NCBI GenBank assembly: GCA_000469685.2
Contig: LS997565.1
Location: 29,457,145-29,521,144, forward strand
From: Haemonchus contortus
Taxonomy: Eukaryota; Nematoda; Chromadorea; Rhabditida; Trichostrongylidae
Direction: 5' to 3'
DNA: 64,000 bases
Shown here: one piece after another, positions 1 to 12,500 of the stretch
How the letters are laid out: the number at the start of each line of letters is the position of its first letter
Numbering within the stretch: the stretch's first letter is position 1
Made by a program: the position numbers and the translations under genes
The notes under the pieces: model-generated
Database searches by the model: none
Seen by the model: only the letters and a program-made list of their open reading frames with translations
What the model was told of the DNA's origin: nothing

Positions 1-462
1 TAGACGACGTTGCCAGGGATTACTGTATAGCCGGAGGACGCGACAACTGTTAACATCGAAATGTGCACGATTCGTACTTACTGAGGGATATGCTACTGCC
101 CGAGTGCTGTGTAGACAGTATACTTTCTCTTTTCCTATCTTGTTTTGTTGCTGTATTTTATTGGGACAAATAAGAAACCCGACCAGCGATAATTTCGCTA
201 ATCGCGAATGTTGTTGCCAGTGCCTATATACATTTTGAATTTCCTTCAAATATCTTTACTATTCGTCGCTGCTTGCGCTCCAAAAGAAAAGCTAAAGACC
301 AATGAACACGTCATCACACGACCATTCACTTTCGCAACGCCGTCGTTAGTTGAATGTCGAATAAACGGGTCTAAAATCAAAACCTCTTCTACAAATTGCC
401 AGACAGAAGGGTTTTTCATGATCAACGTGTTCTTTTTAACGCTTTCTAACAATATTAATATA
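1..462. other. Leading stretch without a recognised gene
   Basis: I see no gene here. The only open frames are short, overlap on opposite strands and have no recognisable product. The stretch ends where a reverse-oriented Helitron 3' end begins. Confidence 0.5.
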
Positions 463-1490
463 CCAGTCGGTTCGCCCGACTAACGCCGTGCTTCCCTCGT
501 TCTTCGGCGAAATTGTAGTAATCGGCTAACTCCCCACCCCTTCTATTGAACAAGTAGTATTTTCCTGTACATGAAGTTTGACACAGGAGTAACAGAGCAG
601 AGCAAATGGTATTCAGAGAAGTCTACGCTTACGGCTTGAATTGGAAATCTCAATCCCTTGCTCTCTTTCTCGAAAATAGGTACCCGATAAAGTTTCAACG
701 GTTGGGCAACCAAAGCCTTGTGTGTTGATAACACCAATGTTAGATGTTATCAGTGTATCTTTTTTTCACGTAAATAGCATTAGTTGAGAATTTCAGTTTA
801 CTGGCGCTCGGCAAGGTTTTGTCCCATATGATATCGACCAAAAAGGATCCTTTATTGAGTCAAAAACCCTACTGGATTATTGAATTAAATCGTACTTCGT
901 ATCGTAATCGTAATTTAAAAGCAAAAAATGATCAAGATCCTCAACTGTTCATCGCAGTGCCGCTGATTGCTAACATTGCACTTACCACTCACTTCTGTCA
1001 CCCTACTCTACCATGCCGTCTAATCGAATGAAATATAATGAACAGTCAAAGCAGTATCGTAAATACCGAATGGTTAGGATTTTGATCGATAGGTGGCTCT
1101 TGCTCTCTTAGACTCTTTACCTTCTCTTATCAGTTATTATTGGTTCCTTTCACCGAGTACCTACGATCCCGTCATATCCTGCAATACTTATTAAATGTCG
1201 AGGTTCCACTGGAAAGCTTATAACGAAAAGCTGCAATCCTAACTCGGACTCGTTCGGTCCATGTACACAGAAGACACGACTCTCCGCTCAAACATTTACT
1301 CTGCGCAAACCCCAACCCCTGCCACCTGCCATGAGTATTACCAAACTGTCGCTTGCACTCCTTCCCAGTTTCAACCCGCCTGGTCCATGTAAACAGGAGT
1401 TACGAATTTGCGGCTCAAAATTTCCCGTGCACGCCCCGCCCCCCGTGGAGCTCATAGGTGGGACCAAAAACAACCTCGTGGGCTCGTGGG
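463..1490 (-). mobile_element. Decayed Helitron-like element, reverse orientation
   Basis: At 463-466 the sequence reads CCAG, the reverse complement of the CTGG end seen in better copies. It is followed by a damaged version of the family's GC-rich 3' hairpin (to about 500). At 1255-1490 the reverse strand carries two diverged tandem units of the kind these elements have near their 5' end (the 'cataactcctgt' and 'ttcaaacttggtaggag' blocks). The interior between these ends is too diverged to align by eye, so treating them as one element is an inference. No transposase is visible. Confidence 0.5.
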
Positions 1491-1688
1491 AAGTGTACCG
1501 TTAGAAATTAAAAAATCACAGCTGCTACTTCGAAAATAGACATCGCTGGGATGTGAACCGTTAGTTTATTGAAGGCAGACAGGCCTCTGAAGGTGAGCAA
1601 GAGCCAGTGGCGCGTAGAACAACCGTGAGCGGACATAAACCAACCCGAAGTATTTACATGAGAATTACACAGAATCAAAATCACTCAA

Positions 1689-1825
1689 ATGAAATACAGA
1701 CCCCTTCATTTCTACTCAATGACCAAGGTGGTTGGCCGCTTACTTGTTTTATTCTCAATATGCACATTGGTAACCTCGGCAAATCTACACTGTGACAACA
1801 ACCTTTTCTGCAGTAGAGTTCCCCA
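1689..1825 (+). CDS. Candidate first exon of a secreted protein
   Basis: An ATG at 1689 opens a 45-codon frame that ends at a GTAAGT donor (1826-1831), leaving two bases of the next codon. A possible trans-splice acceptor (ending ttacacag) lies about 18 bases upstream. The peptide has a short N-terminal segment, a second Met at residue 11, a hydrophobic run of about 14 residues ending T-S-A, and then a Cys-containing mature start. This is what a signal peptide exon looks like. I did not find the following exons, so the product and even the reality of the gene are open. A chance open frame beside a chance donor is the alternative. Confidence 0.35.
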
Positions 1826-1831
1826 GTAAGT

Positions 1832-3788
1832 TTAATAGGTTGAGTTGGAAGTTTTTCAAGTAACACTCAGATACACATTGAATGAATCACCTGCAGAGTA
1901 ATACAAAGTTATTCAAACAGGTGCGCCTAGTTAAATTTGCATTCGTGAGAACACACGATTGATAACGATAACCCATGCTGGATGGTTGACAAAGGATTCT
2001 GTGGTTGTAGCGAAGGAATAAACACCGTGGACAGATAGAGCATTCAGTTCCTGGAGGGGCCATGAGAGCGTAGAGAGAAAAGCAGATGTAATATGTGGGG
2101 TTGTTCTCTTGAACTCTTCTTGAGGTTTGTATGTAGTTCTATTGGGCCGAGATTCCGTCACAATTGCTCTAGGAATTTCAAGGTAGGAGCCTGAAGGGAT
2201 CGAAACAATTCGCCAGTAGCCCACAAAACTCTTCACAGCCCTGAGATGATTGAGACCCACGCAAACTAAAGAGGGACTACCCGTGGCTTTCTTCAATTTC
2301 GGGACCCTCCCCGATCAGTAGCCCGATTCGTGTCTACAGAGATGGTCTCAATGGGATGACTCTTCGTAAGAATTTCCACACCAACCGGCTGGCAATCGTG
2401 GGATTACCATAAACTTTCACTGGATAATCGTATCTTACCCTTCGTGGTGCGTGATTGCTGAAAACCAGTTCCATTGCTTTGCTTATATTGATCCTCTTCT
2501 ACTATCTTGTAATCTGAATTGCGCCAATCGTTTTGAAAGGGCTAGCGGGTTGGTCGAGCTTTTCGCCTTCGACACGGGAAGGGATGAAACAGATTCGACT
2601 CATAGTAATATACAAAATGTTTTGATAGAGGTTTTTTTTTCATAACAGGAACAACGAATAATCCTGCTGCCACGTTATCATTGATGAGACTAGACGGGAA
2701 CAAATTGGCTGCTTGGGCATCTCAAAATCGCTCGCATACTTCTTCACTAACCTGCGCAATGGTAATGGGCACGCGAAGGCGAAGCAATGAAAGGCACGCG
2801 TACATACTCAGTTGGGAACGTGAGCTGGGTGTGGGGTTTGCACATTATTTTGGTGGCAAGCAAGAAAAAGTAGTGGCGGCCGCACAGGTCGCATGATAAC
2901 TGGAGAGACATCCACAACTTCAATCGCTTTTGCCGAGATCATGCAAATCGAACTGCTTCATGATCTCCGAAAGGTGTTCACGAATGCAGCACCATTATTA
3001 TTAGTACTGGTACAAAGATCCGAAACCATTAGTAGCCACTTTCCCCTATAAGGCAGCGTAATGCAAAATAGTTGGACAATAAACCTGGGTTACAGCGAGG
3101 ACTTTTTGACCTGAGCGGCCACGGACAAAAAGGCATGGCATATTGGTGGAAGCAACGGAGTTAGCGAAGAACTACAGAGCGACCGTTTCTGTCCTTCTCG
3201 GATACTCGACTTGACGTGAGAAGGGAATGGTTCAGATAGAGAACGAGGCAGCAGTCGCGGAGAGTGCTAAATTAAAATAAATGTTGTCTAGGTCTCAAGG
3301 AAAAAGCCTTGCGTAAAAACAAGTTCCCGAATCTTCTGCTGAAAGTGCTGGTACATGAATGTCTCATAGTACGGAAAGTAAGTGCTGACTTGGAAAACGC
3401 CATACCTCAACCTTACCGCGTTTCACAGCGCGTTCTCTGCGTCTGCGGTGGAACCCTGAGGAACTCAAGGAAAGAACCAGCTCAGCCGATTATATTCACA
3501 CTCAGAGTTCTCTCTCACTAAAGGACCCTATCTGGGATTCGGGACTGCCTGCAAAAACAGAGCCAGTCCCCCACTTCGGGACTTCCTGACTAGCACCCGG
3601 AGACAATCCATCCCTTATGTTAGATCCTGGCAAGCTACACATTGGGAGCCCATTTGCCAAAAACATTAACATGAATGAGCCTCATTCTCCTGAACCTGAG
3701 CGAGCCCCGAATACATTAGCGTTGGGTCGCTTGTGAGAGACTGCTCAAATCTCAGGGCCAAAATAGGCGGCCCAAAAGGAGGTGTAAG
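1832..3788. other. Intergenic stretch, no confident gene
   Basis: No recognised domain. The longest frame is 121 codons on the minus strand (1931-2296), starting MKKATGSPSLVC and without known motifs; I cannot tell whether it is coding. The remainder holds short overlapping frames only. The last part, from about 3600, leads into the start of an RTE LINE. Confidence 0.4.
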
Positions 3789-6021
3789 ATGGCGATTAGT
3801 ACTTTTCAACCCCTGGACGCTTGCATCGGAAGTGCGTATAGAAGACCTGATGATGCGAGCTAGAAAGATCACTTGACGACATCATCGGACTGACCCAGAC
3901 GAGAAGGCATCGCCCGATGCACGCCGTATTTGAGGCTGGATAGAACTGTTCCTCGGAACATGCGACAGCAGAGGCGTCGGCGGTGTAGGCGTCCTTGTCA
4001 ACACGCACTTGGCCACGAACATAGACTTGTACGGAAGCATCACAACCCCAATCAGAAGTTTGCGATTAAGATGTGGCTCAACCCAGCTCTAACAGTATTC
4101 GTTGCCTACCCACCGAGATCAAGCTACAAAGAAGAATAGTTGAAAGCGTCTTATGAGGATCTGGAGAGGCTCTACAGCGAAGACCATACTTTCTTCAAGG
4201 TCATCGTCGCTGATTTCAACGCCAAGATTGGCCCAAGAAGAACGGCTGAAGAGCTTCACTTTGAGACACACGGAATGGAACGAGCAGGGTGGAAGGTTGT
4301 CCGAGTTTATCATGTCGACCCACACCATCCATGTAACTCGCAGTTCCAGGAGCTATTTCATTCCCGACTCTTATGGGAATCGCCTGGTGGGCGATTCCAC
4401 AAGGAAATAGATCACATCATCGTCATTCAAAAATTTTGCCTGGCTGACGTCGCTGTTGTTCCGAAGTTCTACACGGGATCGGACCACCCCTCCTCCGCGC
4501 TAGATTCCGCTTCCCAGTGCGTGGATAGAGAGCTATGAAGTTTAGGAAACGAACCCGGAACAATGGAATCTTCCCATTTACTCGCTTTCTTTGCGAGTAA
4601 ATGGGAAGATTCTGTTATCGACAACATCGACGAAGAATACGACCGGCTCGTCGAGCATCTTCACGATAGTACGATATGAAAGCAGAAAGTTTACAAGTAG
4701 CCAAAAGATAACTATCTTCGAAGACTCGAGCTGATACGCCAGCGTGGAATCGCGCAGACCGCAGGCAATCACCAACAAACGTCCAAACTTGAAAAGCTAT
4801 GCAGAGAAGCGATAAAGGAAATCTGAAAGAGAGAAGAGCAGCAATTATGGACGGAGACGCCGAGGCCGGAAGGAGCATTCGCAAAGCACAGAGTGACGGA
4901 GCTTCGCCAATTACAAGAACAAGATGACTTCCCTTCGTCGTCCTGATGAAACCGTTACTGCATCCCGAAGGGCAATGGAGAAGGTCAGCTACGACTTCTA
5001 CCCGGATCACTTTGACAGCCATGTCTACCTGCCTACCCATCATCTCAGGCAAGACGAATATATTCTTCCTTCAGTTCTCTTTTGATATGCCATCACGTCG
5101 ATGAAGAATGGTACGGCGCCCGTCCCGATAGGATAAAGCCAGAACATCTAAACAGTCTTCCATCAGTGATCTTCAAAACTCTGGCTAGACTCTCTACACA
5201 GTACCTGTTAGAATGCAAATTGCCATGTCGTGGAAAACTAGCAATACTGTGCTGTTGAACAAGAAGAGAGATCTGACGATATTGACAACTATCGCTCAAT
5301 CTGCCTGTTGTCTGTAATCCACAAGCTTTTCACACGCGTCATCCTGAACAAGATCGGCACAATATTAGAAGAAGGACAGCCATGAGAGCAGGCAGAGTTT
5401 CGGAGAGATCACAATCGATCATATCCACACTATTACAACACTCACTGAAGTATCGCGAGAGTATAAAATGCCGTTATGTCTTACATTCATCGATTTGAAG
5501 AAGGTCTTTGATACCGTTGTGACAGAAGCGGTAATCAATATATTAGGCTGCTCCGTGTGCTCTACAACAACTCCAACCAAGTTCGCGTCATTCTATAGAA
5601 AAGTCACCATCAACGATGGGGCTCGACAGGGCAATACCATCTCGCCCAAACTATACAGTGCCGCTCTCGAGAACATCATGCATCGTTTGGAATGGGAAAG
5701 CATGAGAGTGAAGGTCGACGGCCGCTATTTACATCACCTCCGCTTTGCAGACGACATCATGCTTATAACATGGAACATCGAGCAGGCGGAAAGAATGCTG
5801 GCCGAGTTTGACAGTGCTTGTGAAAAGATCGGCTGGAGAGGGACTGAGCTTAACGAAGACGATGTTCATGAAGATCGGATTGGTACCTGGTGCTCCCTTT
5901 ACGCTAAGAGGAACGAATTTCTCTGAATGCTCTTGTCATGTCTATTTGTCTATTTAAGTCGGGAAATCGATATGATGAACGATCTAGCTCCGAAGCTGAG
6001 CAGAAGAAAACGCGCCACGTG
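3789..6021 (+). pseudogene. RTE-type LINE pseudogene, 5' part (endonuclease and reverse transcriptase)
   Basis: Degenerate open reading frame of an RTE-clade non-LTR retrotransposon. An ATG at 3789 starts a peptide like the usual N-terminus. An apurinic-type endonuclease follows: the V-A-D-F-N-A-K-I-G block near 4205-4235, the E-I-D-H-I-I-V block near 4408, and GSDH near 4480. Reverse transcriptase motifs follow: the L-T-F-I-D-L-K block at about 5480 and the F-A-D-D catalytic box at 5744-5755. Several frameshifts and stops separate these blocks, so no functional enzyme is made. The frame runs up to position 6021 and resumes at 15299 on the far side of a BEL element. In a live element the protein nicks target DNA and copies its RNA into the nick. 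Family assignment comes from recognising the motifs, not from a search. Confidence 0.85.
4566..4612. repeat. Perfect 20-bp hairpin inside the LINE pseudogene
   Basis: Bases 4566-4585 and 4593-4612 are exact inverse complements with a 7-base loop. The right arm fits the LINE coding frame (it encodes the A-S-K-W-E-D-S block). The left arm does not, so it looks like a local inverted duplication added after the LINE died. Confidence 0.8.
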
Positions 6022-6240
6022 TGTTCTGGCATAGGCCAGAACCCGCGGTCACCCCGCTCCTTAGGGGCGGGGCTTAGGCAGGCAGTTCTCTTGCTGACCA
6101 CCCGCAACTAGGGTGTTTGATTGGTCGTCAATAAATTTGTACCACTGAACCATCGTGTTTTTACTCGTTCGTTCGTTACTAGAGAGACAACACTCTCTCT
6201 GTTTCCATAAAAGGCGCCACCCTTCCGCCTAGACACCACA
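6022..6240 (+). repeat. 5' LTR of the BEL element
   Basis: 219 bp, starting TGTTCTGGC and ending ACACCACA. It contains an AATAAA polyadenylation signal at 6130-6135 and a GC-rich first third with a small inverted repeat (TTCTGGC/GCCAGAA). No clear TATA box is visible. Its partner at 15080-15298 shows no difference. Confidence 0.95.
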
Positions 6241-6245
6241 TTTTT

Positions 6246-6257
6246 TGGTGCATCGGC
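6246..6257 (+). promoter_or_regulatory. Primer-binding site, tRNA-Gly type
   Basis: Five bases after the 5' LTR, TGGTGCATCGGC is the inverse complement of a tRNA 3' end reading GCCGATGCACCA. As I recall, that is the 3' end of nematode tRNA-Gly(GCC). Complementarity stops after 12 bases. Minus-strand cDNA synthesis would be primed here. Confidence 0.75.
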
Positions 6258-6404
6258 TAAAGCCGTTATAAGGTCAGCAAATCGCCTGTCCTTGGGACTC
6301 AGTCAGCCCAAAAAACCGCAAACAACAGCTTTGCGAAGAACAGCGTTATTGCGTTGTTGTTTGTTGAATTCCTAGTCGAATTTAACAGACGTATCTCATT
6401 TTAT

Positions 6405-6554
6405 CGCTCGAAAGCAGCGAATTACTTGCTAATTCCTTCGGATTTAGCTTATCTTTTCCTTGTTGAAGGACAATCGCTCGAAAGCAGCGTGCTTTTACTT
6501 GCTAAATCACAGCAAGTACGTTATCACTAATAAAACAACCGCTCAACAGCAGCG
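6405..6554 (+). repeat. Three hairpin repeats in the BEL leader
   Basis: CGCTCGAAAGCAGCG occurs at 6405-6419 and 6475-6489, and the variant CGCTCAACAGCAGCG at 6540-6554. Each can fold as a CGCT/AGCG stem. They are 70 and 65 bases apart, and the first two are followed by similar 'acttgcta' sequence, so the leader holds about three diverged tandem units. A packaging or dimerisation role is a guess. Confidence 0.7.
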
Positions 6555-6556
6555 AA

Positions 6557-6562
6557 GTAAGT
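6557..6562 (+). promoter_or_regulatory. Strong 5' splice donor in the BEL leader
   Basis: AA|GTAAGTAA fits the nematode 5' splice consensus and lies 31 bases upstream of the gag ATG. Retroviruses use a leader donor at this place to make spliced env or accessory mRNAs. A possible acceptor (TTCTCTTTAG, 14424-14433) lies between env and the accessory ORF. Use of either site is inferred. Confidence 0.5.
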
Positions 6563-6587
6563 AACAGAAATTAGTGGAGATATCAAT

Positions 6588-9500
6588 ATGGCACTCTACT
6601 TCTACAAGAAACCAATTATTGCTAGCGCCACAGCCCTAGCCACTCTCTTACAAAAATACCAGTGCTACGGAGCAAATCTAGAGTATCCCGAAAATGAGGA
6701 AGAACTTTACGAAAAAGCTCTGGCGAATGTTACCCTTTTATCGTCAGCAATCAGCCGTATAAGAATCGCTGTCGAGACTATTCAAGAGAGGGTCGATAAG
6801 ATAGAGAATCATTATGCTAATGCAAAAAAGACTGATCAAAAAGAACTCATTATAGAAGTTCAAGAAATTGAAAGAGAATCACAATATCCACAACACTTAG
6901 CGAGTGCTGAGGCTTTCATTCACATACTGGAAGCTCAGTTAACTGAGGCTAAAGTAAATTTAGCAAAAGCTCAAAGGAAGCTTAAATTACCTGCTAATAA
7001 TGACAGTGAAGGTTCATCAACCCACAGTGGTAACCAAACAAACTGGTCTCAAGGAAGCTCGGAGGAGCCGAATTCTGAGAGCACCTCCAGGATGCGGTCA
7101 ATCAAACCGCCCAATATCAGCCTACCGAAATTTTACGGTAGCGAAGAAGAATTCCCAGAGTACTGGGCAGTTTATGATTCCCTCATTCACTCAAGCAATG
7201 ACCTTAGCACAATTGAGAAGATTGTTCTACTCAAAGACAGCTTGAAAGGGAAGGCCGAAAGAGCCATCAAAGGAATACAGCCGATAGCAAAGAATTATGA
7301 GTGGATCGTACAGACACTCAAAGACAAATTCGGCAACCGACCGGTCAACAGGTCAAAAATAGTACAGAAACTCTTCGATTTGAAAGCTGCCGCGCACAAT
7401 GCAAAAAGCTGTGATGACTGCTTAGACTCCATCAAAGCACTTGTGAACCAAATGGTCTCCACGGACTATGACATCAGAGCCAATAGCGAACCTATGTGGA
7501 CTGAAACCATAATAAAAAAGTTCCCTTACATAGTAATAAAGGACGTCCTGGCAAAATATCAGGACGACAAAAATATTACAATAGGGAATCTCATAACCCT
7601 GTTGGAAAAAGAAATATCTTCCAAACTCTTCGTCGAGACACATTGGGGCTCCAACAGAGAGTATACCAAGGAAACTAGGTCCACTAATGAACCTAAAACG
7701 CAAAACCAAAGGTTCACCCAGACCTGCGTATTCTGCGGACGCAACAATCACAATTCTGCACTGTGCAGAACAGTCACCGATATCCAAAAAAGGCGAGATA
7801 TCGCCAAGGAAAAACGTCTTTGTTGGAAATGTTTCAACAGTAACCACTCAAGCAATCAATGCAGCAAGCCTAGTTGTCCCAGCTGTGGCCAAAAACATCA
7901 CCAAAGCATATGTCTGGTGAGCAGACCAATCGGCACGAATGTCAGAGCCCCACCGGCAAATCCCAGGCCATCTAGAAATGAGTCTAATCAACAGAATTAT
8001 GGCAGCAGACCACAGCAGTCTGATACCAGGCCTTACAACCGTTATAGCAATGATGCAAGGAGAACACAACAGACCAACACACAGGTCACTCAAGTTGAGC
8101 AGGATTACGACCGCTCCGCAATCGACACCAGTAAAAATGAACAGCTGATTCTTATGACAGCAGAAGGCAACCTCTGGAATAACAGAAGCGAAAGATTTGA
8201 AAAAGTGCTCTTCTTCTTCGATACTGGAGCTCAGAAAACTATAATAGAAGAAAACTTAGCAAATGATTTTGAGCTCCCAAAGCTCTCTACAGAGACCTGC
8301 ATAATGTCAGGCATCGGAGGACACGTAGAACGATTTAGTAGCACAACTGTGCCTCTGAAAGTTCAAACAGCATACGGTAAAGAGGTGCGCTTTACTGTAC
8401 AGACCAAACCAGTCATAACTGGTGGATTCTCTTCAGTCAAGTTAAGTCAGCAAGACGCCAATTTCCTCGAGCAGCACCAAATCTGCATCGCAAATTCAAA
8501 GTTCCAAGGAGAACAGCAAGTCCCCAAAATTTTAGTCGGACTTGACAGATATTATGACCTAGTTATGGAAGATGAGGTTCCACAGAGCACCCCTTCAGGG
8601 TTGCGTATTGCAAAAACCCTTTTTGGACCAGCAATTTATGGTCGCGGCAAGTTAGATAGTTCTGCAGGAAGCCAACCTATTTCCTTCGGATTGACGGCTA
8701 TTCATGAAGGCTCGGAGAGCCAAATGTTAGAGAAACTCTTTGAACTTGAGGGCCTCGGAATTTCTTCCGATGACTGTGCTTCGGACGATAAAGTTCAGCA
8801 GTATTTCGAAAACTACTCAAACTCAATATCGTTTGATAATGGCTATGTCACAGCACCATTCCCCCTAAAATGCAATGTTGCACAATTAGAGGACAACTAT
8901 TCTGTCGCTATCAAACGACTGGCATCTCTTCAGAATCAGTTAAAAATGCACAGTGACCAGGCGTTCTGGTATTCTAAGATCCTTAACGACTACGAAAACC
9001 AAGGAATAATCGAACGAGTTTTCGAAAAAGATCAAGATGCTGTAGGCACGTACTACATGCCTCATTCAGCCGTGTGGCGGCCCCACAAGGCAACACCCCT
9101 GAGGATAGTATTCGATGCCTCATCTAAGAAAAGGGGACAGTTCTCGTTGAATGATGTCATTCACAAAGGCGAATCATTCGTGAACAAAATCCATGACATT
9201 CTCATTTCAAGTCGCTTCAGCAAATACTTGTTACTCTGCGACATCGAGGCCGCGTTCACACAGATTAGGCTTAAAGACGTACATAAAGACTTATGCCGCT
9301 TTCTCTGGGTAAAAGATACCACTAAGCCTATTATGAGGTCGAACATAATAGAATACCGCTTTAATCGCTTACCATTCGGTATCACTGCGTCACCCAGTAT
9401 ACTAAATATGGCGCTCCTAGCATTCTTACGATCGGAAGGGACCGAGTTATCAGCAGAAATAAGCAGAAATCTATATGTAGACAACATTCTACTCCAAGCA

Positions 9501-12500
9501 CAAACTGAAAGGCAGGCTCTTCAAAAATACGAAGAATCGAAGACCTTGTTCTCAAAAATCGGTATGAATCTCCGAGAGTACATTTCTAACTCAAACAATG
9601 TCAACATGGCCATACCAAAAAACGACCGGGCTCCATCTGGCGGAATGAAACTTCTTGGCGTTCATTATGATACGGAGAACGACCGCTTCACCGTAAAGAC
9701 AAACTTCGAAATGAAGACGACGCTGACGAAAAGAGATATAGTTAGCCAAATAAATTCTGTGTACGACCCGCTCGGTGTTGTTGGTCCTCTATTAATTGGA
9801 CTAAAATCTTTAATGAGGGAAATCTTTATCAGGCATCCGAGTTGGGATGACCGCATCTCTACAGAATTCCACAAAAAATGGAATACGTTATGTGCAGCAG
9901 TCAACAACGCTGAGATAACAATCCCAAGAGTTCTCAGCGCAGAAAATAAACCTCTTAAAGATGCTTGTCTATGGGTCTTTGCGGATGCAAGCAAGGAAGC
10001 TATAGCAACATGCTCCTACATAGTTTTTCAAGACAAAACAACTTCCCCTCTTGTGAGTGGAAAAACCAAGTTGTCGCCAAAGAAAACACCACAAACCATT
10101 CCCAGGTTGGAACTTCTAGGAATACTTATCGCTCTTCGTCTTGGATGTTCTATCCTAAAGACGAATAACTACCTCATTAGAAAAATAGCAATCGTGAGTG
10201 ATAGCGAAATAGCACTGTGCTGGTTGAAGTCAAACCGAAAATTGCCACTATTCGTAGCAAACCAACGCGACCGAATCACGGCATTGAAAGCTAGCCTTGA
10301 AGACAAGAAATGCAACGTGCAATTCATGCATGTGCCCACCAACTTAAACCCCGCCGATGCCGGTACCAGAGGACTGAGCTCCAAACAAATATGCGACCAT
10401 ATGTGGATCCAAGGTCCTAAATGGCTGTCGAACAGTAAGACAGCAACGTTGGTCAGGCCAATCGATCAAATTACAGCTCAAGAAAATGAAAGCAATACAA
10501 TTCACGTTGAGCTGACAGATGCCACAACATCCAGTCAGGATCAAAACGAAACGTTTATTAACGTACGTCGCTTTTCGTCCCTGAAAATATTGCTACGTAC
10601 AGTAGCCAGAATAGGGAAGTGCCTTCTCAAATGGGTCAATCGCACCAACGACAAAAACGTGGTCCAAATCAAACTCTGCTGGGCAAACAGGTTCGAAGTA
10701 GACCCACAGATATCGGCCCATGATATTCGTACAGCAGAAAGTACTATAATACAGCAGATTCATAAAGGGATTGACTGCAAAGAACTACAGAAACGATTCC
10801 AGCATCACAAAATCATACGAGATTGTGATGGGATCATTAGACATGCATCGAGGCTGCAGAATTCAGTGCTACCCCTAGACGCGGTTTCACCCGTATTTTT
10901 ACCTCGCGATGTACCCTTCACGACACTGGTCTTGCAGGACATACACAGATCTAATGCACACTGTGGTAAAGAGCATACACTTTCACTGCTAAGAAATCGA
11001 TTCTGGCTACCGCGCCCATCGAGCTTAATCAGAAAGATCATCGACAACTGCACTGTTTGCAAGCGTTGGCAAGGGTTACCTTTCGGAGCTCCAGAAATGC
11101 CACCACTCCCGAATGATAGGGTCAGAGCGAGCAGACCCTTCGCTAACACAGCTTGTGACTTTATAGGTCCATTTATAACAAAAAGTAACGAAAACATGTA
11201 TGTCTGTCTCTATACTTGCCTCACTACTCGCGCTGTGCACCTTGAAGTTGTAGAAAACATGACAACAGGAGCATTTCTCAACAGTTTCATCCGCTTTGTC
11301 TCAAGACGCGGTGTACCTTCGCTAATGCGGAGCGATTGCGGCTCTAATTTCAAACTTGGCTCGAAAATGATCTCAAAAATGTTTGACTACAGCAACATTG
11401 ATAACCCTTTGATGTCATACTGTGCTTCTGTCGGTATCAGATGGATCTTCAACCCACCAGCAAGTCCATGGATGGGCGGTGTTTGGGAAAGACTGGTTGG
11501 TTCAGTCAAAAAGTGCTTGAATAAAAGTGTCGGTCGTAGAAAACTATCCTATACCGAAATGAGCACAGCAATGGCAAAAATAGAAGCTATCATTAACACA
11601 CGTCCTCTGACGAAAATAAACTTGACGGACATTTCCGAAATCCCGTTGAGACCGGTCGATTTCCTTCAAGGAAACATGAAATTTTCACTTCCTTGCCCTG
11701 ACACCCTCACAAATGATGACGAAGAGTATGATCCAGACTTGATTCAAACAGTAAAACAAGCCAAAGAAGCGTTAGAATCTTCTGAAAGAATTGCTACCAA
11801 ATTCTGGGAAAGATGGAGCAATGAGTATCTGCTCTGCTTAAGAGATTCGCAGAAACAACATCTCAAACAAAAAAGGCATGTCTCGAGGAATGTTCCTGAA
11901 GTCGGAGAGATCGTACTCATTAGCGATGATTTCCTGCCTCGCGGCAGCTGGTCATATGGAAAGGTTTGCGAAATAATCACAAGCGGTGATGATCTGGTAA
12001 GATCAGCAAAGGTACTGCTACCGAATCGAAAGATACTCCATCGCCCATTAAACAGGCTCTACCCTCTTGAAATAAGAAGTTCTGAGATCCCCGCTCTACC
12101 CAAGCCCGTCGAAAGAGTTACAAACACTCCTCGAGTGAAACTAGAAAGAAAATCAAAAAACAGAGCCTACGAAGTTATTCGTGAGTTCGAAAATAACCTC
12201 GAAGATACGCAAGATATCGTAGTTGCAACCGAAATGCAAGTGACACGGTCGACTCATAGGCGACCCATCAATAATAACTCTTCACTATTACTAATGGCAA
12301 TGCTCATGGCAATAATGCACTTAACATCAGCAAATGCTACGAGCATCAAATGTCACCACGGAGAGGTAATCATACAGCCACCGAATAACGAGTACAATCT
12401 ATGTTTCAACAAAGAATGTAGAGCATTCACAAATACAACTGGTGAAATAAGATTCAAGTTACCTGTATCACCAGTGAACGCCAAAGTAAACGTGAACCTG

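Noticed and set aside
1931..2296. 121-codon minus-strand frame as a gene
   Set aside because: It has no motif, splice context or homologous copy in the window; it is mentioned only as an unassigned frame.
7422..7847. 141-codon minus-strand frame and similar frames across 6.6-14.4 kb
   Set aside because: They are antisense or shifted shadows of the intact 2599-codon polyprotein.
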